NCBI GenBank assembly: GCA_039583875.1
Contig: CM077158.1
Coordinates: 243,583,447-243,647,446 of the forward strand
Direction: 5' to 3'
From: Platanthera guangdongensis
Lineage: Eukaryota > Streptophyta > Magnoliopsida > Asparagales > Orchidaceae
Length of the DNA stretch: 64,000 bases
Under the pieces are notes generated by a model. It worked only from the letters and a program-made list of their open reading frames with translations, was not told the origin of the DNA and ran no database searches. Positions 54,307 through 64,000 of the stretch are shown here, in pieces; the stretch's first letter is position 1; the number at the start of each line of letters is the position of its first letter. A program made the translations under genes and the position numbers.

Positions 54307-57300
54307 GTTATTCTAACACTCCCCCGCAAGTTGGAGCGTACAAATTGTATGCACCAAGCTTGGACAAACATTGATAGAAGAGTGCTTTGGGAAGAGCCTT
54401 TGTGAGGACATCCGCAACTTGTTCCGTCCCAGGAACATGCTTTAGATCGAGCTTCTTCATTTGAACTTTTTCTCGAATGAAGTGACAATCGACTTCAATG
54501 TGCTTCATTCTTTCATGGAAGACTGGGTTCTTGGCGATATGTATAGCCGCTTGGCTATCACAAAAGAAAAGGGTCGGAGAAGGTAATTTTACACCCAGAT
54601 CAGTGAGAAGACTTTCAAGCCACGTCAGTTCCGATACAACAGATGTCATTGCCCGGTATTCTGCCTCAACTGATGATCGAGCAACAACCGCTTGTTTCTT
54701 GCTTCGCCATGTAACCAGATGGCCTCCAAAGTATGTGCAAAAACCACTAGTAGATCGCCGGTCATCAAGAGAGCCGGCATAATCAGGATCAGAGTATGCC
54801 ACCAAAGTTGGAGCAGACGAAGAAGTCCGGTAAACAAGTCCTTGACCAGGGGCTGTTTTTAGGTACCTGAGAATTCGTTCAACAGCCTGAAGATGAGATT
54901 TTCGAGGAGAGTGCATGTACCGACTGACAAGACCAACAGCAAAGGAAATATTCAGTCTGGTAACCGTGAGATAGATCAATTTCCCAACGAGTCGTCGATA
55001 ATATTCAGGATTCTGGAGAAGTAGATCCGAGTCAGATGCCTGAGCACATAACTTGTGGTTTACATCCATAGGGGTATCGCTTGGCTTACACCCTGAAAGA
55101 CCAGCATCATGAAGAAGGTCAAAACAGTACTTCCGTTGAGATAGAATAAGCCCGTCTGGTCGCCTGGCAACCTCAAGACCCAAAAAATATCGTAGTGGGC
55201 CCAGGTCCGTTGTCTGGAAAACCGAGTTTAGATGCACTTTGACGGCATGTATCTCTTGTGAGTCATCTCCTGTAATGATGATGTCGTCAACATATACTAA
55301 CAGAAGGACCGTCCCTGTTGGTCGGTGACGAGTAAACAGCGAGAAATCAGCCGAGCTACTGAATTTTTCAAACCAGACCCGTGGAGATTGTTTGAGACCA
55401 TACAGAGCCTTTAGAAGGCGGCGGACCTGAGACTCTCCCGTGGTCTCAAACTCGGGCGGTTGTTGCATGTAGACCGTCTTCTGGAGATCCCCATTTAAGA
55501 AGACATTCTTGATATCCAGTTGAAATAGGGGCCACTGGCGATGAACAGCGACAGAGATGAGGACGCGAACGGTATTGAGCTTAGCGACCGGAGAGAAAGT
55601 TTCCTCATAGTCGAGCCCCTGTTGCTGGGGGAAGCCTCGAGCCACAAGACGAGCCTTCAGACGGTCAATCGTCCCATCAGCAGCATGTTTGATGACAAAG
55701 ACACACTTGCACCCAACCGGTTTCTGACCCGGAGGAAGGGGTACGACGGTCCATGTCTGGTTAGCCCAGAGAGCAGACATTTCCTCCTCCATGGCTGCCC
55801 GCCAGCCGGGATGTTGAAGCGCCTCCTGCACAGAGTTAGGAACAGCAATCGAAGAGAGAGAAGTAGCAAATGTGTGCAGAAGGGGAGAGAGGCAATGAAG
55901 AGAGACGTAGGCGGCCAGAGGATGGGCAGTGGAAGGTGTTACCTGATCAGCAGGACGCAAAGTATCCGTGGTAGAGGTCGGCTGCAGAGGGGCAACGGAA
56001 CTGGGAGGGCGACGAGTGTAGACACGGATAACGGGTGGTTTGGCTGTAGCAGGAGCGGGGGCAGGAGAAACTGGCGAAGGTGGCGTAGTAGCGGGAATAG
56101 CGGGGCGTGGTAGAGATGGCGGGAGAGGAGTCGGTGGTAGATCAGCTGGTAAAGGAGCGGGAAAAAACGGTTGTTCTTCCCGGAAGGTAACGTCGGCAGA
56201 AACGGAGATCTTGCGAGTAGCGGGCGAGTAACAGACATAGCCCTTCTGGGTGCGTGAATAGCCGACAAAGATGTGTTTCACCGCCCTGGGATCCAATTTA
56301 TCTGAGGCGGTGGACGTAGCAGGTGCTGCCGAAGATACGAGGCGGGAGAGGAAAAGCCGGAGTGGAGGGAAACAATATGCTAAACGGAGTAGCATAATTG
56401 AGGACAGAGGAAGGGAGGCGGTTGATGAGAAAGCAGGCAGTCGAAACCGCAAAGTTCCAGTATGGCTTGGGAACATGCATTTGAAGCATGAGGGAACGGG
56501 CGACATCGAGTAAGTGGTGGTTCTTTCGTTCGGCAACCCCATTTTGCTGGGGTGTGTAAGCACAGGAGGTTTGGTGGAGAATTCCGTATTCAGAACACAC
56601 AGTGGTAAAGTCGTGGCCGGTGTACTCACGAGCATTGTCAGTACGGAGGATTTTGAGTGTGGTGTGGAATTGCGTACGGGTCTCGAGGACAAATGCCCGA
56701 AAAACACGGGGAAGCTCAGAGCGTTCACGGAGTAAGTAGAGTCACGTAGTGCGAGAGTGATCGTCAATAAATGTGATAAAATAGCGAAAGTCACAGATAC
56801 TGGGAATCCTAAATGGACCTCATACATCAGAATGAACTAAATTAAAGGGAGGTGCACTCCGAGTACAGTGCGAAGGAAAAGAAGAACGCGGCGGTTTGTC
56901 AAGGATACATGAGTCACACTGAAAAGATGAAAAAGGAATATCTGGAAGAGCCCGCTGGAGGACCGGTATAGGGGCATGTCCAACTCGGCGATGCCATGCA
57001 GTGGAGGAGACGGAAGACAGAATGGTGGGAGATTCATCGAGAAGGTAGAGCCCGTTCCGCAGCTGGTCTTTATCAATGGTAGTTCGCGTCTGCCGATCCT
57101 GTATAACAAAGGAAGAAGAAGTGAATATAACGGAACAATCCAGATCACTTGTAAGACGAACAACATATAGTAAATTAAAGGGTGAACTCGGAACATGAAG
57201 AGCCGAGCGAAGAGTGATGGACTGGTTGAGAGAAAATCTGCCAAGCCGGAGACAGGAATCAACGCCCCATTGGCCACAGTAATAGACTTCGGATAAGGAG

Positions 57301-58396
57301 AATCCGAGTACTGGGCAGGCCGTCGCGAAGTAATGTGATGAGTGGCACCAGAGTCCACAATCCATCCCAGGCTGGTGGAGAGACAAGCAGTACCTATGTT
57401 GGAGACGGAGGCGACAGAGGCCGATGGGGGGTTGAGCGGGCCCTGGAGATGCTGGAGCTGAAGACGGGCGGTCTCAAGATCAGGAGGACTGGCATCAGTA
57501 GCAACAGCGGCCGTCGGACGAGGGGGATAACCGATTTTCTTGTAGCAAGTCGCCTCAAGATGACCATCTTTCCCGCAGAAGGAGCACTTTGGCCGTCCCC
57601 GGCCACCACGGCCCCGCGAGCCCGAACGTCCCCCCCCCCCCCCCCCGAGCAGAAGTGGGGGGGATGGTAAGAGCGGAGGGGCCTGCTGAAGAAGAGACGG
57701 GGGAGAAGGAGCAGGAGGATCTGGAGGAGGGGAGACACGGAGAATCATGGAGCATAAATCAGAGAAAGATGGTGTGGTGGGAGCAGCCAGGACTTGAGCA
57801 CGAAGACTCTGAAGATGAGATGGAAGACGGGCCATGATGATGGCAATGCAAGCGGCTTCCTTCTGAGCGCGCTGAGCTGCATGATCATTGGTGGGCGGCT
57901 GATGCTGGATCCAGGCTTCAGCAAGAGTTTTAGCCCGAGCGACAAACGAGGTCATATCCGAAGCGCCGCCAGTGTCGAGAGCAAATACGTCAGTGAGGAT
58001 GTCATAAAGATGTTGAAGGCTGTCGCGGCCTAAATACAAGGAATGTAGTTCATCCCACATAGCCTTGGCGGTGTCGTGGTACATAGTCATTTGATAAGGC
58101 TCACCATCCAAGGAATTCAGGATCCAAGTCTGAACGCGTCCATCATTGCGGAGCCAATCATCCGTAAGAGGAGACGGAAGTGGCTGAGTAAGGTGAGGCA
58201 GAAGACTCTTAGCTTGAAGAACGCGCTGAATGGAGTGGACCCAAGGAATAAAGTTTTTCTTGCCAAAAAGAGAGATAGTAGTGATCCTTAGCTCGCCACG
58301 GACTTCAGCAGAGCAAACCGGGCGGTCTGGAGGACAGGTCGGGCGGTCAATAGGCGGACTGGTCGCCGAGCTCGTAGAGTTGCCGGAAGAAGCCAT
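54307..58396 (-). pseudogene. Cop-4 gag-pol, several frameshifts
   Basis: Gag starts MASSGNSTSSATSPP at 58396. It has QKEAACIAIIMARLPSHLQS (the intact form of the Cop-1 frameshift site), zinc knuckle CSFCGKDGHLEATC, and protease WIVDSGATHHITS near 57360. Frame breaks lie near 57230, 56820 and 56300. Integrase keeps RTDNAREYTG and QQNGVAERKN. RT keeps QLDIKNVFLNGDL and YVDD, but ten codons (KVVRDMGFTR in Cop-1) are missing between WFEKF and SSADF. RNase H ends with the tail TCGGVLE and a stop inside the LTR. The last about 660 codons are one open frame. Confidence 0.92.
57630..57646 (+). repeat. C17 homopolymer in Cop-4 Gag
   Basis: A run of 17 C (poly-Gly codons on the minus strand, in the Gly/Arg-rich region before the zinc knuckle). 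Such runs are prone to length errors in sequencing and to slippage. Confidence 0.9.
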
Positions 58397-59271
58397 AGAG
58401 GCAAGCCGCAGAACCAGAGGACCTAGGAAGACCGCCCCGGAAAGAGCAGGAGGCCGCTCGACAAGGCCGCTGCGAGAAGGACAGGAGACCGCGACCAAAA
58501 AAGCGGAGAAAAGAGGACTAGTCCGCACGGTCGAGGTGAACACAGCAGCGGACAGAGCACGGGAAGCAGTCCGCAGCGGACAGGATCAGGCCGCAAGAAG
58601 AGAGGGAGAGGCCGGCGGATAAGAACAATCCGCAAGAGAGGGGAGCCCGCGCGACTAGAGCAGAGACCGCCCGGTCAAGATGGGAAAACACCAGCGGCAG
58701 GAAGAGGCCGCGACCAAAGGCGAAGCAGACTTGGAGAAGAAGTCCGCAGCGGGCAGAGACAAGCCGCGCGGACAGAGAAGAGAAGAGTTGGAGGAGACCG
58801 CGACCAAGATGCGGGTGAGAGAGGAACAGCCCGCACGGTCAGGCTGATCACAGCAGCGAACGGAGAGGAAGGAAACCGCGACCAAGATGCGGGTGAGAGA
58901 GAAACAGCCCGCACGGTCAGGCGGATAGAGAAGGCAGGATGCGGTGAGCTAGAACAAGTCGCAGCGGACTGAAGACAGGCCGCAACAAGTAAGGAGTCCG
59001 CAGTGGACAGCGGAGAAGAAAGGAGAAGGTGGCCCCACGGATGGAGGAGGAGAAATGGCTATAAGAAGGGAGGGGTGGGGGTGGAACCACGGGAGAAAAG
59101 AGAGCAACAAGAGGGAGCTGAGAAAGAAGCGGACTGAGAGAGCAAGCCGCAGAGGGAAGCGGATAGAAACAAACAGCCCGCAGGAGGCAGATCGCGAGAG
59201 GCAGGCCGCAGGAGGCCGCAGGAGGCACTAGGTGCGGACAGAACAGAGGAGACCGCGAGAGAGCGATTCAG

Positions 59272-59454
59272 GCTCTGATACCATGTAGAGAAAGCTCAAA
59301 TCTTGTATATATATATTGAGTATGTAAATACAATGAGCGAATACAAATATATAGGAGGAAGAGAGAGAGAAAAATCTTATACACAATGTGGGACTAAATG
59401 AGAAGAGCACTAATGGGCCCAAAAGATGGGCCCAATACATGGGTTATTCTAACA
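59272..59454 (-). repeat. Cop-4 PBS and 5' LTR
   Basis: The 5' LTR is 59284-59454, with the PBS at its left (59272-59283). AGTCCCACATTG (minus, 59395-59384) is centred about 40 bp upstream of TATATATTT (59353-59345). Confidence 0.92.
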
Positions 59455-60298
59455 CTTATGAGTGACAGTGGAGATAAATTTACATGTGGAACTTCAAAGG
59501 TTCCTGGGTAATCATTTCAAATTTCATGCTCCGGGACTCCTCAACAGAATGGAATAGCAGAAAGGAAAAAATCATTGTATTACTGAAACAACTCATTTTT
59601 AATTATAAGAGATGCATGTCCCTAAGGGACTGTGGGATGAAGTTCTCACTCCTGCCTACCTAATTAATTGAATGGCGTCTGATACTTTGGAGGGGAAGTA
59701 TCCTCTAAAATTTCTGCCCAAATCTCTTGTTATTTAATCTCTTTCCTAAAGCTTTTAGATGGGTTGCCTTTGTGCATATTGTGGGGCCACATAAAGATAA
59801 AGTGGGTCCTCAAGCTATTAAATATGTTTTTGTTGGATATGTTGCTAACCAAAAAGGGTATGTGTTACTCATCTTCGTTGCATAGAAGAATTATATCTAA
59901 AGATGTTACCTTTTTTGAGCATGCTATATATTTTTCATTAGAAGGAAAAATGTTACATATCAAAAGAAGTATAAAGATGAGAGTTGTATGATGAAGCCAC
60001 TCCCAACTCTCGTGGATGTTCTATCTCTTAATAGCTCGAATGTTCCAGTTGAAAGTAAAGTGTCTACAAATGATATGTGTGTCAACAATAGAAGGAAGAA
60101 TCTTCAAGTCTACTAAAGGAAGCGTGTAAGAAGAACAGAGTAAGAGTTGTGCTCATTGTCCACCACTCACTGTCACTCTACCAGATCCAAACACTGAGAC
60201 CACGCATGGAGATACATCTTCTCTACAAATTCATGGTGATCGTGTTAGATACCCTATTGATAAATATGTTGGGTATCACTCTTATCTCTCCAACATTT
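59455..60298 (+). pseudogene. Cop-3 integrase continuation
   Basis: It resumes after Cop-4: MSDSGDKFTCGTSKVPG (second Asp of the DD35E site), then SGTPQQNGIAERKKSLYY (catalytic Glu), AYLIN, GPHKDKVGPQAIKYVFVGY and the hinge YPIDKYVGYHSYLSN just before the next insertion. Several stops and frameshifts are present. Confidence 0.82.
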
Positions 60299-61049
60299 TG
60301 ATGCAGGGTGAGAAACGCTAAGGTTAGGGCTTCCAAATTCCCGCCAAAAGAAACTAAAATAAATAGAGTTGTCGAAAACAATAAAAGTTGTGGCCACCAA
60401 AACCTTGATTGTCACAGTCTTACTCAGTACAAAGTAAGAAAATGCAATATTAGATACAAACTGAATAGACCCCAAAGTTGCAAGAAAGGACTGCGCAGCA
60501 TACCCAAAAGAAATGAAGTTCAGCAATTTCTGAAAGGATACCAACTCTCTAGGTATGAAAATATATAATTGGTTTCAAAATAAGCTTCTTCTTACTTTCA
60601 TCATCACTGGCTATTGAAAGTCTTTCCCGCTGTTGCAAGGAGGTGGAATGTCGGATCGGCTGCAGGAGAAGAAGGGCTGGCCGGCGGGACTGCTGGGAGC
60701 GGCTGAACGGCAGGGGCTGCAGGGCTGCAGGCGGCTGGAACTGCTGCAATAGAGGAAGGCGGACAGGGATGGCGTCGGTGGCTGCAGGAGCAGGGAAGAG
60801 TCGGCGGCCCCGGAGAAGATGGCGTCGGGCCGGTCGGTGGTTACCAGGGCTGATCGAGGGACTGCGGGCGGTGAACAGGGAGGATGGAGTGGGGACGTTG
60901 CCGCCTGGGTGGCTACGGGAGCAGGGAGAAGTCGGCGGATGAGGCCCTTGGAGTCGGCACCAAGGGAAGCCTACGGCGTCGGCACCGGCGGCGTGACCGA
61001 AGGCGCGGGAGAAAGTTTTAATTCCTTCCAAAACTCTCGATCCCCTGGC

Positions 61050-61084
61050 TGCTGCCCTAATGCTCCTATTTATAATAAACCTCA
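61050..61084 (-). promoter_or_regulatory. TATA region in IQ-element LTR
   Basis: The minus strand reads TTATTATAAATAGGAGCA. It is repeated in the other LTR (about 63255-63275) and, diverged, in the solo LTR at 24730-26067. Confidence 0.5.
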
Positions 61085-61285
61085 TCATATCCAACGGTCC
61101 AGATCATCTGGATGGGAATTATTAAAAAAAACTGAAAATATACTCAAAACATATAAATTAATATATCATTCTGACTCGCGGCGGCCCTCCGGACGCAATC
61201 GCGGAGTCGGATCGGGAATACGATCAACGGGCGAGGCCCGCCCCCATCATTCTCCCCTTGTTGCAGAAGATTTGCCCTCAAATCT

Positions 61286-62400
61286 TTAAGGCTTCCAAGG
61301 AGGCTTCGCGGGTGGTCTGCATTGTTTCCCACTGTCACCAATCATCAGATAAAAGCTTCCAGTCCCAGGTGCTGGTCTCGCGATGCTGCAAGTAATGTAA
61401 TCACTGCCTTTGGGAGGCTTGGGCGGCGGCCTCAATCCCCGAATCTGATAGAAAACTGTAGCAACTGGCAAGGGGGCAGCGCTCTCTAATCCTGGGTCCC
61501 AATCAATCTGATCAAACTGCAACAAGTCATCACCATGACCCACCCAGTCTGGGCTCATATCCAAACCAATTGATATGCCCTCAGGAGCATTATCGAACAT
61601 CAGAAAAGGGTCCCTAGCCGAGCTGAGAAGCGACTGATCAAACCACTGTGACAAATCCATAAAAGTGAGCAGAGGTCGCGAAGGCTCATAGGGCGGTACT
61701 ACCACCATCAGACTGGATGTCCTTCTGCGCTCAATCCATTGGCGGGCAAATATTTGAACGATAAGAGTAGCTCTCTGCACTGTTTGGTACCACTGTCTCT
61801 GTAATAATCCTCTCATGCGTGACTGAATCACGAGGACTGCTCTGGTCATCCTCTTGAAGGATCTGCGCTGAATAAACCCTCGGATGTGAGACTGTATCAA
61901 GACTGTTGCTCTTCTCCTTCGCTGCTCTAATATCGCCTTGGCATCATTCTCACGCTGAGTCCTCATATAATCTGCCCAGATGGCATCTTCTTTTTTTCCT
62001 TTCCCTCCTCCGCTTACTCTCTTCCACTATAGCTTGTTTCTTTCTTTCAAGCTCAACCAAATGTCTCTTTCTTGCGGACGGTGACAGAAGATCATATGAG
62101 TAGGGGAAATGGCGGACTGAAGGACATGTAGTAGAGGACGGAGAATATGAATCGTAGGCATGGGAGGGGACTCGCCTCGATTCATAGGAATAAGTGGTGG
62201 AAGAAGGGGAATATAAATCGTAGGCTTGACGAGAGACTCGCCTTGATTCATAGGAGGGGTATGCCATGGAGGAGACATATGACGATTTATGCGAATAATG
62301 TCTCACGAGAGGAATGAACATTTGAATAGCGGGGAGGTGGAAAAACATATGATTCGTAATCTTCGGAATCGTCGGAATCGTAATAACAGGAAAGCGTCAT
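61286..62400 (-). pseudogene. IQ-motif (calmodulin-binding-type) reading frame inside LTR element
   Basis: About 370 codons run from MTLSCYYDSDDSEDYESYVF (ATG at 62400) to GKQCRPPAKPPWKP (stop at 61286). The order is: an acidic N-terminus; two YESRRV..AYD.YSPSSTT repeats (about 62170-62250); a charged helix ELERKKQAIVEESKRRRERK; three IQ motifs spaced about 22-23 residues (IQSHIRGFIQR, IQSRMRGLLQR, VQIFARQWIER); and a Trp/Asp-rich tail. Two frameshifts break it, one near 62290-62340 and one consistent with an extra A in the A7 run at 61991-61997. IQ motifs bind calmodulin; they are not a known retrotransposon domain, so capture of a host gene is inferred. The parent gene is not identified. 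Confidence 0.65.
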
Positions 62401-63418
62401 GAGTGTATTCAAATGATTTTCAAGAAACAGAAAATCGGCCAAGGATTGAAAAGTTTGAGAAAACTTTTCAGGGTGCTTTGATACCAATTGATGCAGGGTG
62501 AGAAACGCTAAGGTTAGGGCTTCCAAATCCCCGCCAAAAGAAACTAAAAGAAATAGAGTTGTCGAAAACAATAAAAGTTGTGGCCACCAAAACCTTGATT
62601 GTCACAGTCTTACTCAGTACAAAGTAAGAAAATGCAATATTAGATACAAACTGAATAGACCCCAAAGTTGCAAGAAAGGACTGCGCAGCATACCCAAAAG
62701 AAATGAAGTTTAGCAATTTTCGAAAAGATACCAACTCTCCAGGTATGAAAATATATGACTGGTTTCAAAATAAGCTTATTCTTACTTTCATCATTACTGG
62801 CTATTGAAAGTCTTTCCCGCTGTTGCAAGGAGGTGGAATGTCGGATCGGCTGCAGGAGAAGAAGGGCTGGCCGGCGGGACTGCTGGGAGCGGCTGAACGG
62901 CAGGGGGCTGCAGGGCTGCAAGCGGCTGGAACTGCTGCAATAGAGGAAGGCGGACAGGGATGGCGTCGGTGGCTGCAGGAGCAGGGAAGAGTCGGCGGCC
63001 CCGGAGAAGATGGCGTCGGGCCGGTCGGTGGTTACCAGGGTTGATCGAGGGACTGCGGGCGGTGAACAGGGAGGATGGAGTGGGGACGTTGCCGCCTGGG
63101 TGGCTACGGGAGTAGGGAGAAGCCGGCGGATGAGGCCCTTGGAGTCGGCACCAAGGGAAGCCTCCGGCGTCGGCACCGGCGGCGTGACCGAAGGCACGGG
63201 AGAAAGTTTTAATTCCTTCCCAAACTCTCAATCCCTTGGCTGCTGCCCTAATGCTCCTATTTATAATAAACCTTATCATATCCAACGGTCCAGATCATCT
63301 GGATGGGGATTTTAAAAAAAACTGAAAATATACTCAAAACATATAAATTAATATATCATTCTGACTCGCGGCGGCCCTCCGGACGCAACCGCGGAGTCGG
63401 ATCGGGAATACGATCAAC

Positions 63419-63431
63419 AGGGGGGGGGGGG
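63419..63431 (+). repeat. G-run at the 5' LTR end of the IQ element
   Basis: CAGGGGGGGGGGGG replaces the ACGGGCGAGGCCCG of the other LTR at the same position, so the run arose in this copy or is a sequence artefact. Confidence 0.7.
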
Positions 63432-63440
63432 CCCCTATCA

Positions 63441-63854
63441 CATTGAAATATTATCTTGCATCAGTTTCCTCCTTGTTTATCCATAACAATTTCTTTGCTA
63501 CTATGTCAAATCCTCACTAAAAGAAATCTATGGAGGTGGAGATGAATGCTCTCCAACATCAAAATATTTGGGAAATTATTCATATTTCTCATGGACGTCA
63601 TACTTTCTGACGTAAATAGATACATACTATCAAATATCTTCAGGATGGCACTCTTGATAGATATAAAGTAAGACTTGTTGCTAAAGGCTTTATCCAAATT
63701 GATGGAATTGACTTCCATGAGACGTTTGCCCGTGTTGCTAAACTCAACTCAATTTGAATTCTGTTATTTATTTTTGTCCACAAGTCTTGGCATTTATATC
63801 AACTTGACGTGAAACATGTATCTTCACGGTGAATTAAAGGAAGAAATCTACATC

Positions 63855-63888
<34 letters not shown>

Positions 63889-64000
63889 CGCCTGGCATGG
63901 AAGTACCAAAAGGACATGGATTCGTCTTAAGAAGACTTCGTATGCCTTTAAACAATCATCCCGGGTCCGGTATGAAAAGCTAAGTGTCAAATTCTTGAGT
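63441..64000 (+). pseudogene. Cop-3 reverse transcriptase start
   Basis: The plus strand reads EVEMNALQHQNIWEIIH, DGTLDRYKVRLVAKGFIQID, GIDFHETFARVAKLNS, QLDVKHVS, then after a C31 run RAWHGSTKRTWIRLKKT and AFKQSSRV. This is the copia RT (A.......G..A.VARGF.Q..G.D..ETF.PV; QLDV.NAFL; GLKQS). Stops and the C-run disable it. The element continues beyond the right edge. Confidence 0.85.
63857..63887 (+). repeat. C31 homopolymer inside Cop-3 RT
   Basis: Thirty-one C residues sit where related elements encode MRQPPGF. This is either an expanded PP codon tract or an artefact. Confidence 0.85.

Larger units (their letters stand above)
49505..55401. repeat. Tandem segmental duplication, copy 2
   Basis: This is the second copy of 44841-49493, enlarged by a 1233-bp solo LTR. 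It runs continuously into the rest of Cop-4, so this side is the original right-hand continuation. Confidence 0.93.
54147..59454 (-). mobile_element. Cop-4: full-length Ty1/copia element inside Cop-3
   Basis: This 5308-bp minus-strand element has LTRs 54147-54318 (172 bp) and 59284-59454 (171 bp) with TGTTAGAA..TCTCTACA ends. The target duplication CTTAT is perfect (54142-54146 and 59455-59459). The PBS is TGGTATCAGAGC (59283-59272) and the PPT CTTGCGGGGGAG. It is the sister family of Cop-1: similar leader, domain order and LTR plan. LTRs differ at roughly 10 positions by eye (about 6%), so it is clearly older than Cop-1. It disrupts the Cop-3 integrase gene. Confidence 0.96.
60299..63440 (-). 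mobile_element. Non-autonomous LTR element carrying an IQ-motif gene
   Basis: LTRs 60299-61249 (951 bp) and 62489-63440 (952 bp) are direct repeats with TGATGGGG..CCTGCATCA ends on the minus strand. The PBS TGGTATCAAAGC (62486-62475) and a purine tract AACAAGGGGAGAA before the 3' LTR set the orientation. Flanks CATTT and CATTG match at 4 of 5 bases. The sequence DLRANLLQQGEN near the 3' end recalls a gypsy pol tail. The 1.24-kb interior has no Gag/Pol but a frame with three IQ motifs. It split Cop-3 between integrase and RT. Confidence 0.88.

Noticed and set aside
54308..56300. Cop-4 as an active element because of its long RT-RNase H frame
   Set aside because: Gag, integrase and the integrase-RT spacer have frameshifts, RT lacks ten codons, and LTRs differ by several percent.

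Overview
The window is nuclear DNA of a flowering plant, most likely a eudicot; I cannot name the species. The evidence is plant-type genes split by GT-AG introns, many LTR retrotransposons whose primer-binding sites read TGGTATCAGAGC (initiator tRNA-Met type), a plant SINE, LINE, hAT and MITE pieces, and long AT-rich spacers. No bacterial operon, rRNA, tRNA or CRISPR locus was seen. Almost all of the sequence is transposable-element (TE) DNA. Only two host loci could be recognised, both on the minus strand.

Host loci. (1) A homologue of Arabidopsis NUDT20/NUDT24 (DUF4743-Nudix hydrolase). Exon 1 is 29218-28970, exon 2 is 28892-28828 and exon 3 is 3496-3316; the later exons lie beyond the left edge. 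Phases join without a break over 165 codons, so intron 2 is about 25.3 kb and is filled with nested elements. (2) A decayed homologue of the chloroplast YbeY-HAD fusion gene (exons near 36.6-36.2 kb and 32.2-32.0 kb) that has lost metal-binding residues, carries a stop and is split by a copia element.

Layout. 1-2.5 kb: copia 3' fragment, then small non-autonomous LTR element LARD-1. 3.3-29.2 kb: NUDT20-like gene. Its intron 2 holds a hAT element; Cop-1, a nearly intact copia element (5741-11081, LTRs 2/185 different, TSD CCCTC); a TTATTAAAGGCGC repeat; Gyp-1 (11796-18445, TSD GGTAT), itself carrying a 537-bp minimal LTR element with a 35-bp interior; Cop-2, a rotten copia element with LARD-2 inside; two solo LTRs; and a LINE tail. 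29.6-37 kb: MITEs, a SINE, the YbeY-HAD pseudogene and copia element H. 37.6-39.2 kb: LINE RT/RNase H remnant. 39.2-42.8 kb: gypsy remnants and non-autonomous element E. 44-64 kb: a nest in which copia element Cop-3 received Cop-4. The junction was then tandemly duplicated (about 4.65 kb), one copy gained a solo LTR, and Cop-3 was also split by a non-autonomous element carrying an IQ-motif (calmodulin-binding-type) reading frame.

Functional picture. Cop-1 keeps every catalytic motif but has one frameshift in gag, so nothing here is clearly autonomous. Several unrelated LTRs share an AGTCCCACATTG box centred about 40-43 bp upstream of TATA, the layout of plant snRNA (USE-TATA) promoters.
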